Part shown: positions 1 to 8,340 of the stretch, piece after piece
Numbering within the stretch: position 1 is the stretch's first letter
How the letters are laid out: each line of letters opens with the position of its first letter
From: Stramenopiles sp. TOSAG23-2
Taxonomy: Eukaryota > Sar
DNA length: 11,179 nucleotides
Reading direction: 5' to 3'
Assembly (NCBI GenBank): GCA_900128395.1
Contig: LT649957.1
Coordinates: 1 to 11,179 of the forward strand
The notes under the pieces: model-generated
What the model saw: only the letters and a program-made list of their open reading frames with translations
The model's database searches: none
What the model was told of the DNA's origin: nothing
Program-made: the position numbers and the translations under genes

Positions 1-681
1 GGGATCCCGGGGACTGGGACACTAAATGTGTCGGGACTGCCAGCTTAGCTGTGTAGGCGCATCACTTTAATGGACCCGATTAGGATTTAGATTTAGATTG
101 TTGTGATGAATTATTATTGTTGTGAATTGACAGAGAGAGGAGAGAGGACGAGAGGACTCTCTGGAATTGTTGATGATGATGAATTGATGATGAAATTATT
201 ATTGATTTTTAAAAAAAATAAGATACTTTGTATGAATTATTTCAGAATAGGTAAGAGAAAGGGAAACAGAGAGAGAGGAGGAAGAGGAAGCAAAAAAAAC
301 AGAAATATTCATATAATATAGCATTGAACGTGTTCAGAGAGAGAAATATATACAGATAATCTTGCCATTTTGGTATATCGGTATCTATATATATAAAATT
401 GAACGTGTTCAGAGAGAGAAATATATACAGATAATCTTGCCATTTTGGTATATCGGTATCTATATATATAAATATCTAAGATCAACAGAGAGATATATAC
501 AATTAAACCTACAATTATTATTATTATTATTCAAAAAAAATCAACCACTAAATCCGTTGAAATATAATAATAATTAGTGAATTTAGGGAGAACAAAATAA
601 ACATATATATATATATAACGTGAACGAATCAAGAACAAATAACATAAATATTCGAAACACACCCAAACACACACACACAAC
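1..681. other. Upstream intergenic region and probable 5' UTR of the exportin-7 gene
   Basis: No convincing gene is visible here. The first ~80 bases are clearly richer in G+C than the rest and may be the tail of a neighbouring gene cut by the window edge: frame 1 is open to a TAG at 46-48 and frame 3 to a TAG at 54-56. A purine-rich GA stretch follows (about 128-300), then a perfect 75-bp tandem duplication (323-472), an (ATT)6 run (514-531), an (AT)n run (about 603-617) and a CA-rich run (about 658-680) that directly precedes the exportin-7 start codon. A short open frame at 103-321 encodes a low-complexity peptide with no recognisable domain, so I do not treat it as a gene. Confidence 0.6.
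323..472. repeat. Perfect 75-bp tandem duplication upstream of exportin-7
   Basis: Two head-to-tail 75-bp units (323-397 and 398-472) are identical by eye at every base. Each starts ATTGAACGTGTTCAGAGAG and ends in a TATATATA-rich tail. A decayed partial third copy may follow at about 473-505, where CAGAGAGATATATAC recurs. The array lies 210-360 bp before the exportin-7 ATG, so it is either in the promoter or in the 5' UTR. Perfect identity implies a recent duplication or homogenisation. Alternatively it could be an assembly artefact, which reads spanning the region would settle. Confidence 0.95.
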
Positions 682-3600
682 ATGGCAACAACAACACAAA
701 ATGGTACCACCACCAATCCCAACACCAATCCCAACAACAATAACAACCCAACACAACAAGCACAACAATTAAAATTAATTGAACAATTATGTACAACATT
801 ATATACAACATCAAATGCAAATGAACGTTTACGTGCGGATTCGGAATTATCCCATATATTCCGTGCAAATCCGACTGGGCCAAACCAAACGCCGACTCCA
901 GAGGAAGCTGCTAAATTGCAAGGTGGCATCGCAGCCGTATCTGCAGCATCTGATTTTCGTGTAATAGGTAAACATGAAATATTATTATCACAAAGTGAAT
1001 CTGATTTTGCAATACATTTCGGTGCACAAGCATTATTAACAATAGTAAAAGATCAATGGAGTAATTTAAACACGGAGCAACGTTTGCAACTTCGTAATTT
1101 TGTATATAATTGTATAGCGGTGAAAGGACCTAAATTAAAACGATTTTCCATCAACGGTTTAATTAAATTATTAGTTCAAATTACCAAGCAGGCGTGGTGC
1201 GATGATAAGCAATACCATGATATTTTAAAAGGTATTAAATCCATGATTGATAGTAATGATATTGATTATCGATGGATTGCATTTGAATTATTAAAATCAT
1301 TAGTAGATATCATGCAAACTGTTAGTGTAGTTGGTTTACGTCGTACGGGGCGACAAGAAAGTCAAGATTTTCGTGATACTGGGTTAAGGGAAATTTTTTT
1401 ATTGACAAAACGTGTCTTACAAGAAATTGCACCTGATGCAACGGAAATAGAGGAAGGATCGAAAAAAGAAGAAATTTTATTATCTGCATTGGATACTGCA
1501 TTATCATGTTTATCCTATGATTTTGATACAACCGGTGGTGAGGAAAGTACGGATGGATTAGGTGTTGTGCATGTACCTACTGCATGGACAGATACACGCG
1601 AGGAAACGACGGTTGGTTTATTTTTTGAATTGTACCAAGCACGGTTAGGCATGGATCGTGGTGGCAACGTAGCATTGGAATGTGCTGGACGTTTAGCCAA
1701 TATTCGACGTGCAATGTTTCAAGAACATCAACGACATCAATTAATTACCAGATTGCAACGAGAAACATTGAATATCATGAGAACTAATCAAGGATTAAAT
1801 GATAGTGTGAATTTTCATTCTTTTTGTCGCTTATTATCATGCTTAAAAGGTAATTTTCGATTAGATGAAGTTTGCCAACAACCGACTTATAAAGATTGGA
1901 TCGAAGCATTATCCAATTTCACGAAAAATAGTTTTGCTGCATGGGAGGAAGTGAATGATAGTTCCTTGGCATATATCATGTCATTATGGGGTGCAATGGT
2001 ACGCCCAATTACAATGAGTTGGAACATGTATACTGGTTCCGGGAATGATTTATATGCAGCTGCACGTTTAGGAACATATGTACCGCAAATATTAGAAAGT
2101 TTCATCCAATCACGTTTAACATTAGCACAAGCTACTGCGCAAGGCCGTGTAGATGACGATCCATTAGATAGTGATGATCCACCGTTGCAATTGGAACATG
2201 TACCAATGCTGGCATGGTTGAATTATAATGAAGCCGTATTATTTATGGTACGTTTATTACGGCATGAAACGATGGTCTTGATCCAATCCCAACCGACTGG
2301 GCCAGATAATATATTAGGTGTGAAACAAGATCAATTGCAACAATTTGTACAAGCAAATCCAAACAATCAAAAAATACAAATGGTAGCAGTACAAGAATGT
2401 CGTTTAGCATGGTTGTTAAATATAACTGCTGGTATCATAGGTGGTTTTGCAAATAATAGTAGTTCAAAGGAAAAGCAACATGATCAAGTGAATGCGGAAA
2501 TTGGTGTGACTATTTTTCGTTTAATCATATTATTAACACCATCGATCGTGAATCAAAATAGCATTGCAAATGTATACAATACATACAATGTGCCGCAAAC
2601 ATTAGTCGGGCGTTTTTTCCCTAGTAAATATCGTGGACATTTAGAATTAGGATTTTTATGTTTTATCGATCAATTTCGACGTTTATATGCAGATCCACGA
2701 AAAAGTCGTGGTGGATCCCATACATCTAGTGATGGTAGAAGAGGTGGTATATATGGTAGTGCTATATACGGTGGGCGTACCTCTAGTTGGGTCACACGCC
2801 GATTAAGTAAACCAGGTGGTAATTCCAATGGTCCACCAGGTTCCCCACCTGCACCATATCGTGGAAATAAAAGCAACAACAATCAAAACAATAGCAATGC
2901 ATCGAATGGAGCCAATGGAAGCAAAGAGAAAAAAGGGGAGAAACGCGAGGCAAATACATATGCACAAATTGCATCGATGTTAGGATTAGAAGGTTCGCAA
3001 GATACGATTCATACGACGTTATTAGATTTAATGATTAGTAAATTATTTAGTAACATACGCTTATGGGTACCACAACCAAAAGGTACACGTGGTAGTGGTG
3101 GTGTCAATGGTTCGTTTATCATTTCCACGCAAGTTGCAGAGACAACATTGGAAGTTTTACATGGGATGGCAGCGGGTATACGTTTAATGAATAGCAGCGG
3201 CGTTGCACCTACGTTATATAGTAGTGGTAAATTATTATTGCAATCCCAAGTGTTGATAACGTTATTGGAAAATGCAGATATAAATGGAATTGCATATTTC
3301 AACCATCCAATGAATGGCAGAGCACGTACGCAATTTTTCACATCCATTGCACGTTTATTATATTTAAAATTACGAGAAACAGCGACGGATATGCGATATC
3401 AACAATTTTGGAATTTCATGAAACCATTTCAACGTACTGGGGAAGCATTGAAACAAAATGGTGTACAAAGCGATCAAGCAAAATTAGTATTAGTTGGATG
3501 GGCACGCGATTTAAGAGGCGTAGCGATGGCAACGAAATTGCGTGAGCATTACCAATTGTTTTATGAATGGTTGTTTCCAAATCATATTGACGTATTATCT

Positions 3601-4617
3601 GCCAGTATGACCGTTCATGCAAATGATCCATTTGTCACAACACCAATATTAAAATTTTTCGCATGTTTAGTACATAATAGAGCACATCGAATTGTGTTCC
3701 CACCATCTAGTGCAGGTGGAATTATATTATTTCGTTCTGCCTCAAATGTCATTACTGAATTTAGTAAAGTAGCATTGCAAAGCAAAGGGATCAATGGGGA
3801 TCCATATAAAACATATTATAAAGGTGTTATGGTATGTATGGAAATTTTAACACATTTATTAATTGGTGGATTTGTAAATTTTGGTATCTTTGATTTATAT
3901 GGTGATAAAGCATTGGAAAGTGCACGTACAGCATGTTTACGTATGTGTTTAGAAGGGGAAAGTAAGGAATTATTAGCATATCCAAAAGTGGCATTGTCGT
4001 TTTTCAATTTAATGGAAGCATTAAGTAGTAAATGTATCCATTCTTTGGCAATGTTACCATCTGCTGCATTTTCCCGTTTAATGCAATTTATCGAAGTAGG
4101 TATTAAACGTGCAGATGATAGTGCATCCATGTCATGCATTGTTATTGATCATATTGTATCATATCGTTATGAATGTATGCAAGCATTGGCAAAGCAACAA
4201 CAAAACGATGCGGAAACAGCACAAGGTATTTTAAGAAGTGTTGGTGCACAAGCAGCACATAAAGCGAGACAGGAAAAACTTTTAGCAGCAGCAAATATGT
4301 TTCAACAACACCATCAAGTAGATCCAGATATGTTAACACGTATCTTAAATAATATTTTCAATGCCGTAGTCATGCAAAATTGTCAACGCCAATGGTCCAT
4401 GTCACGTCCATTATTACCATTAATGCTTGCATTGCCTGGTTATTATGATCAAATGGTACATCACATTGTACAACAACAAAGTGCTAATCGAAAACAAGGA
4501 TTGACAAATGCATTTAAAGGTTTATTGGTTGGCGTTGATAGTAATTTGCAAACAAAAAATCGTGATACGTTTACGAAAAATTTATATACATTGGTGAGGA
4601 AGGCGAAGGAGAGTTAA
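682..4617 (+). CDS. XPO7: Exportin-7 (RanBP16-type importin-beta superfamily nuclear transport receptor)
   Basis: The 1311-residue protein matches exportin-7 along its length. Family-like blocks, in order, include LRADSELSHIF and FVYNCIAV near the N-terminus, DFRDTGLREIFLLTKRVL, FHSFCRLLSCLKGNFRL, LVGWARDLRGVAMA, VNFGIFDLYGDKAL, WSMSRPLL (from W1238) and TKNRDTFTKNL (from T1291) at the extreme C-terminus. Exportin-7 is a Ran-GTP-dependent HEAT-repeat receptor that carries cargo through nuclear pores. Human XPO7 is 1087 residues; the extra length here is an Asn/Thr-rich N-terminal extension (about 1-28) and a Gly/Ser/Asn-rich insertion (about 667-760), plus a longer Gln/Ala-rich linker near 1170-1210. 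The ATG at 682 has A at -3 and G at +4, and homology begins about 30 residues later. No intron is needed. The gene converges on the HYLS1-like gene. Confidence 0.96.
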   Translation: MATTTQNGTTTNPNTNPNNNNNPTQQAQQLKLIEQLCTTLYTTSNANERLRADSELSHIFRANPTGPNQTPTPEEAAKLQGGIAAVSAASDFRVIGKHEILLSQSESDFAIHFGAQALLTIVKDQWSNLNTEQRLQLRNFVYNCIAVKGPKLKRFSINGLIKLLVQITKQAWCDDKQYHDILKGIKSMIDSNDIDYRWIAFELLKSLVDIMQTVSVVGLRRTGRQESQDFRDTGLREIFLLTKRVLQEIAPDATEIEEGSKKEEILLSALDTALSCLSYDFDTTGGEESTDGLGVVHVPTAWTDTREETTVGLFFELYQARLGMDRGGNVALECAGRLANIRRAMFQEHQRHQLITRLQRETLNIMRTNQGLNDSVNFHSFCRLLSCLKGNFRLDEVCQQPTYKDWIEALSNFTKNSFAAWEEVNDSSLAYIMSLWGAMVRPITMSWNMYTGSGNDLYAAARLGTYVPQILESFIQSRLTLAQATAQGRVDDDPLDSDDPPLQLEHVPMLAWLNYNEAVLFMVRLLRHETMVLIQSQPTGPDNILGVKQDQLQQFVQANPNNQKIQMVAVQECRLAWLLNITAGIIGGFANNSSSKEKQHDQVNAEIGVTIFRLIILLTPSIVNQNSIANVYNTYNVPQTLVGRFFPSKYRGHLELGFLCFIDQFRRLYADPRKSRGGSHTSSDGRRGGIYGSAIYGGRTSSWVTRRLSKPGGNSNGPPGSPPAPYRGNKSNNNQNNSNASNGANGSKEKKGEKREANTYAQIASMLGLEGSQDTIHTTLLDLMISKLFSNIRLWVPQPKGTRGSGGVNGSFIISTQVAETTLEVLHGMAAGIRLMNSSGVAPTLYSSGKLLLQSQVLITLLENADINGIAYFNHPMNGRARTQFFTSIARLLYLKLRETATDMRYQQFWNFMKPFQRTGEALKQNGVQSDQAKLVLVGWARDLRGVAMATKLREHYQLFYEWLFPNHIDVLSASMTVHANDPFVTTPILKFFACLVHNRAHRIVFPPSSAGGIILFRSASNVITEFSKVALQSKGINGDPYKTYYKGVMVCMEILTHLLIGGFVNFGIFDLYGDKALESARTACLRMCLEGESKELLAYPKVALSFFNLMEALSSKCIHSLAMLPSAAFSRLMQFIEVGIKRADDSASMSCIVIDHIVSYRYECMQALAKQQQNDAETAQGILRSVGAQAAHKARQEKLLAAANMFQQHHQVDPDMLTRILNNIFNAVVMQNCQRQWSMSRPLLPLMLALPGYYDQMVHHIVQQQSANRKQGLTNAFKGLLVGVDSNLQTKNRDTFTKNLYTLVRKAKES
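2680..2958 (+). other. Low-complexity Gly/Ser/Asn-rich insertion within exportin-7
   Basis: About residues 667-760 of the exportin are rich in Gly, Ser, Arg, Asn and Pro, including SPPAPYRGNKSNNNQNN, and end in a Lys/Glu-rich segment. They sit between conserved blocks: FLCFIDQFRRLYAD before (compare the FFEQFRKIY block of animal XPO7) and YAQIASMLGL after (compare the RRLSEVLGL block). In animal exportin-7 only a short loop separates these blocks. The reading frame continues on both sides and there are no obvious GT...AG boundaries that must be invoked, so I read this as a disordered surface loop rather than an intron. Confidence 0.75.
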
Positions 4618-4644
4618 AAAGAAGTGTTGAGAGTGTTTTTTTTA

Positions 4645-4650
4645 AATAAA
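4645..4650 (+). promoter_or_regulatory. Candidate poly(A) signal of exportin-7
   Basis: A canonical AATAAA hexamer lies 28 bases after the exportin-7 stop codon. A GT-rich tract (about 4770-4824) further on resembles the downstream GU-rich element of eukaryotic cleavage/polyadenylation sites, although the gap of over 100 bp is long for a single site. In AT-rich DNA the hexamer can occur by chance. Confidence 0.4.
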
Positions 4651-4769
4651 TAATATTTTAGAGAGAAAGTATCATACGAGAGGAGTAAGGAGTATATATT
4701 TGAGAACAAGTATATGAAGTGTCAACGACAGCAGTGTCAAGTAGTCAAGTGTCAAACATGTCAAAAGGG

Positions 4770-4824
4770 CGTGTTGCGTGTTGTGTGTTGTGTGCGTTGT
4801 GTGTGCGTTTTGTGCGTCCGTTTT
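4770..4824 (+). promoter_or_regulatory. GT-rich tract downstream of exportin-7, possible 3'-end-formation element
   Basis: About 55 bases made almost only of G and T, with repeated GTGTTG, TGTGCG and GTGTGCG words. The tract is on the exportin-7 sense strand, well after its stop codon and before the C-rich flank of the opposite gene. GU-rich RNA is known to bind cleavage-stimulation factors; that role here is inference from position and composition. Confidence 0.35.
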
Positions 4825-5114
4825 CAATTATATATTTAAATATTTTTTGAGAAAAAATAATTAAAAAATCAACCTTGAATTTTGAATTTACTTAATTTTT
4901 TTTTTACTTTTTAGTGCACACCTGACACGCTCTTCCGCTCTTCCACGCCCCTCCTTCACTGCCCTTACTATATGTACCACATAGCTTCCATTTACTATTT
5001 GTTCCACACTTTAAATTCATACGCCCCTTTCGCCACACTCAACCCCACCTCTCTCCCTTTACACTACACCCCCTCAAAAAACTTGTCTTTACTTTCATTC
5101 CATGTCACAACACT

Positions 5115-6354
5115 TTATGCCCATTTATCTACTGACCTGCTTGGTCTACCAAATCCTCTTTTACCAGCATCGACATTTAACAATCGTGTACGTAACATCT
5201 TTGCACGTATTTCTAATCGTGTTTTATCATGTCGGTTGTTTCCAATATTTTTTAATGTTTTCTTTTTCCAACGTTTTTGATGGGAAGCATACATTTTAAC
5301 TGGGTCATTTTTTTTCTTTTTCTTTCTACTAGTACTAGTAGTAGTAGTAGTAGTTGTACGTGATAATGTGTTATTCTTCGTCATGTTTCTATTGTTACTA
5401 CCTGCATTAGTTTTCATTGCAGTATGTGGTCTTTGTCTATGTTGAGCTTGTATACTTTGACGTAAACGGTGTGCATCTTTTGAAGATGCACTTAATCTTG
5501 GTGTGGAAAATGATTGCCAAACCGATTGATGTTGTTGAAATAATTTCACTGGATCTGATTTTTTCATTGAATGATATTGTCGTATTGGTTTTGGCGTCTT
5601 GGTCGTGTTTGTAAATGATGTTGGTGTTTTATTATTATTATTATTGTTATTATTACTTGAATTTAATTGTATTGGTGATGTACGATACCTCATATCATTA
5701 TCATCTAAATATCCATATGTATTCTCATCCATATTCATATTCAAACTATCATCATGATTATAATTTACTACTAATGATAAATTCGTTTCGATACTACTTG
5801 TATCATCTCCAAGTTCTTGATCATTTTGTTTACTTCTACTACTACTTGGTGAATTTTCTAATACAGATGTTAATAAACGTCGATTTGTCATGTTAATATA
5901 ACGTTGCCTTTGTTCCTCTTTCTTTGTTGTTGTTTTGTTCATCTTTTTGTTTCTTTTCTTCATCATTTGTTGGTTGTTTTTTTTAGTAGTATTTGTATTA
6001 CTATTGTTGTTTTTACGTGATTTAAAAGCTGTACTTTTTCGTAATGGTACACGTTTTGCACCTGATTTCAATAGATTACGTCTCTTTTTCTTGGTGGTTG
6101 ATTTGATTGTTGTAGTTTTGCTATTATTATTATTATTATTATTATTATTGTCACTTGATTGTTTTAATAATATTTTTTTAGTTTGCTGTGTAGCTTCACT
6201 ATGTATATCTTTGTATTGATATGGACCAACATTGCTTCTATAAAATGTTGATGATGGCGTATTTGCTGTTGATGACATCTCTGGTTGTTGTTCTTCATTG
6301 TTGTCATAAAAAAATAATTCTTTTTGGTAATTTTTGGAAGAAGAAGAAGGAGTT

Positions 6355-6388
<34 letters not shown>

Positions 6389-6893
6389 TTTTCTTTTTTT
6401 TCTTTTTCTTGTTATTATGAAACATTTGAAATGCACTATTTGAAGTTTTATTTGATGTAGTGGAATTGTTGGTACCATCTGGTTGTGGACTTAATAATGA
6501 CATTGTGATGTTATTATCTGCATCAATATCATATTCATCTTCTTCTTTGTTATATGATGTGTCTACCATGTTGATTTGTTGTTGATAAAATTCATCATCA
6601 TCTTCTTCTTCTTCTTCTTCGTCGTATTGATTATTCTTGTTATTAAATTGATAACGTTGTACATCACTTGGTGAAGGTACAATATATTGAAATTGATTGT
6701 CCATCGACGTTAAACGTGGTGGTGTTTGTGGTGGACGAAACAATCCACGTTTCTCATCAAATGATAAGGCGATTGATTTACTTGCTGTGGTTGGCAAGGT
6801 ATAATCATATTTTTCTGGTGTAATAAAAGTATTATTAGTATTATTCTCTGGTTGTTTTAATACAGTTATTTGTTCAAACTCGTTGAAATGATT

Positions 6894-6925
<32 letters not shown>

Positions 6926-7112
6926 AGTTGTCATAGTTGTCATAGTTGTCATTGTCACTTGGTACTTCTTTGACTTGTTTGACATCACGTACAATATTTT
7001 CTAATATTTCATCGGGTACATCTGCAATACCAAGGTTTTGCAATGTCTCTCTTGCTTCGCTAAGGTATGTATCCATGCCTGGATTGTTGATTGGGTTGTT
7101 TGCAAATTGCAT
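5115..7112 (-). CDS. HYLS1: HYLS1-like centriole/cilium assembly protein with duplicated C-terminal motif
   Basis: The 665-residue protein has two family hallmarks. Residues 14-46 (DTYLSEARETLQNLGIADVP and following) fit the N-terminal HYLS box, a helix plus a conserved 'G..dVP.e.L' turn. The C-terminus carries the HYLS1-type motif 'K.DpV..y..h...W......R......R...L' twice: from residue 517 (KKSDPVKLFQQHQSVW) and from residue 601 (KNDPVKMYASHQKRW, followed by RLEIRAKML). HYLS1 proteins bind SAS-4/CPAP at centrioles and are needed for cilium formation; the human protein is 299 residues. The excess here is low complexity: poly-Asp (64-73), Glu/Asp, poly-Lys and several poly-Asn and poly-Thr runs from triplet repeats. 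A basic Lys/Asn-rich stretch occupies about residues 320-405. Met1 has A at -3; Met13 is an alternative start. No intron is needed. Confidence 0.75.
6359..6388 (-). repeat. (ATT)n triplet run encoding poly-Asn in the HYLS1-like gene
   Basis: A pure plus-strand ATT triplet run encodes about ten consecutive Asn residues on the minus strand. Similar runs lie at about 6123-6149 and 5631-5654 in the same gene. They are uninterrupted or nearly so, which suggests repeat slippage at the DNA level rather than selected codon diversity. Confidence 0.85.
6893..6948 (-). repeat. Poly-Asp triplet run plus three 9-bp repeats inside the HYLS1-like gene
   Basis: On the plus strand a run of TCA-type triplets, encoding poly-Asp on the minus strand, adjoins three exact copies of TCATAGTTG (6922-6948). 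The copies encode DNY repeats, giving DNYDNYDNYDDDD in the protein. All length changes are multiples of three, so the frame is kept. Confidence 0.85.
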
Positions 7113-7439
7113 GCTTGAAATCTCGTTTTTGGAAAGGTGGTAAAATTGTTAATTTTTGTTCAAATTTCAACTATTATTTTTTTTTGTCGTTTTTCGTAAG
7201 TGTTCAAGTGTGGCTGAATTGTTGTTATATATTTAACAAATATATGTATATAGATGTATATCCGTCTAAAATATTAGTACAATGATTGAATATTTTCTAC
7301 AACTTTCTACACTGTCAACAAACACATATATCGATATATAATATATGAACATGATTCTATGTTTTAATTATTTTCCCCATAGTGTGTAGTGTTTATTTTG
7401 AACGCAAATCTGTTTACATTTTTGAAATTTCAAAAATAT

Positions 7440-7995
7440 TAGTGTCGGTGTACATAACACTTACAACATCTCACTAAATGATAGGGATTTATTTGGAATA
7501 TATTAGTACAATATTTGGTAGTCTTAAAAATCTCAACTTTTTAGATAGGAAACATGTGGAAGTACAATAAAATATAGTCTTTTATGTCAATCTCACATTT
7601 TGAATAGGGATATTTGAGGAATATGGAAGTATGATATATAATAGTCTTTTACCAAAATTTCAACTTTAAATCGGTATATTATTATTTAGGAATGTGTAAG
7701 TACGATAAAACATAGTCTTAGAGCAAAATCCAATATTTTAACAGGGATGAAATAGGAATATCTAAGTACTATAAAACATAGGCTTAGAGCAAAATCATAT
7801 TTTAAATCGAGATATATTTAGGAATATTTAAGTACGATAAAACATAGTCTTATAGCAAAATCATATTTTAAATAGGGATATATGGGGAATATGAAGTACA
7901 ATATATGGTAGTCTTATACCAAAATTTCAATAATTTTAATTGGGTATGTTGAGAAATATTTAAGTACGACTTACAATAGTCTCAAGCAGAAATGA
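7440..7995. repeat. Degenerate minisatellite, at least eight units of about 65 bp
   Basis: A recurring unit reads roughly AGGGATATATTTAGGAATAT, then TAAGTACGATAAAACATAG, then TCTTAGAGCAAAATC and an ATATTTTAAAT tail. Using the AGTCTTA-like word as anchor, copies sit at 7520, 7576, 7643, 7714, 7780, 7846, 7910 and 7978, spacings of 56-71 with a mean near 65 bp. A worn earlier copy may start near 7440 (CTTACAACATCTCAC at 7460). Units at 7780 and 7846 are the most alike; outer ones are more diverged. No unit is open for translation over the array. The copies are contiguous and imperfect, so this is a tandem satellite and not a spacer-separated CRISPR array. Confidence 0.9.
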
Positions 7996-8247
7996 GGTAG
8001 AAATTCAGATAATCCTATTTTTCCAATTTATTATTATAAGACATAGTTAATGTAAAAGATTGCATATCCAGAAATAACACTGTTTATGATGTAAGGAAAT
8101 ATGTATATACATGATGATGATGCGGTAAGATCCAATATAGAATTTGAAAGAAATATCCGATTTGGTGATGTTTTTAAAGGTGGTAAAATTAATATCTAAT
8201 ACTATGGAAGATAACTGATGTTTATTGACATAAAAATTTAAATTCAA

Positions 8248-8340
8248 ATGGAAAAAAGGGGGAAAATGTTCACAACTCTCGATGACATCGAACAAATCTT
8301 GACGACCACTTCACCAAAAAAGGTTGAGCGGTGGATATAG
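8248..8340 (+). other. Short ORF (30 codons) with codon-like composition, unassigned
   Basis: ATG at 8248 opens a 30-codon frame with an internal Met at 8266, containing the peptide MFTTLDDIEQILTTTSPKK, and ends at a TAG (8338-8340). Beyond the stop the same frame is open for eleven more codons. The stretch from about 8266 to 8335 is less AT-rich than its surroundings and has a protein-like mix of residues, so it could be a small peptide gene, an upstream exon or a gene remnant. I recognise no family, and a chance ORF is the simplest reading. Confidence 0.2.

Larger units (their letters stand above)
4618..5114. other. Convergent intergenic region holding both 3' flanks
   Basis: This stretch separates the stop codons of two tail-to-tail genes and contains no gene I can support. 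On the exportin-7 side there is an AATAAA (4645-4650), five GTCAA words between 4721 and 4764, and a GT-rich tract (about 4770-4824). The middle (about 4825-4915) is A/T-rich with T and A runs. On the HYLS1 side (about 4919-5095) the plus strand is C-rich and G-poor, so that the HYLS1 transcript sense is G-rich there. Two open frames at 4972-5299 on the plus strand overlap the HYLS1-like tail and look like chance ORFs. Confidence 0.6.

Noticed and set aside
103-321. 72-codon plus-strand ORF before exportin-7
   Set aside because: The peptide is low complexity (Arg/Gly and Lys/Asn runs mirroring the GA-rich DNA), with no domain; it is better explained as upstream noncoding DNA.
362-577. 71-codon plus-strand ORF overlapping the 75-bp repeats
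   Set aside because: It exists because 75 is a multiple of three and the repeat lacks stops in that frame; the peptide just repeats itself.
2680-2958. Intron in exportin-7
   Set aside because: The frame is maintained through the segment and no splice pair is required to restore homology; a disordered loop is simpler.
4972-5299. Two overlapping plus-strand ORFs at the HYLS1-like 3' end
   Set aside because: They run antisense through the conserved HYLS1-type C-terminus and into its flank; no recognisable domain and no separate support.
5417-6460. Plus-strand ORFs rich in Tyr, Leu and Val opposite the HYLS1-like gene
   Set aside because: They are antisense shadows of Asn/Thr/Lys triplet runs; the apparent hydrophobic stretches are reverse-complement artefacts, not membrane proteins.
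7326-7339. 14-bp palindrome (TATCGATA core) as a protein-binding site
   Set aside because: Palindromes of A/T are common by chance in DNA this AT-rich; nothing else supports a site.
7440-7995. CRISPR array
   Set aside because: Units are contiguous and degenerate, without conserved repeats separated by unique spacers, and the context is eukaryotic.
8047-8295. 82-codon minus-strand ORF in the divergent spacer
   Set aside because: Phe/Ile/Tyr-rich composition expected from random AT-rich DNA; no family resemblance.
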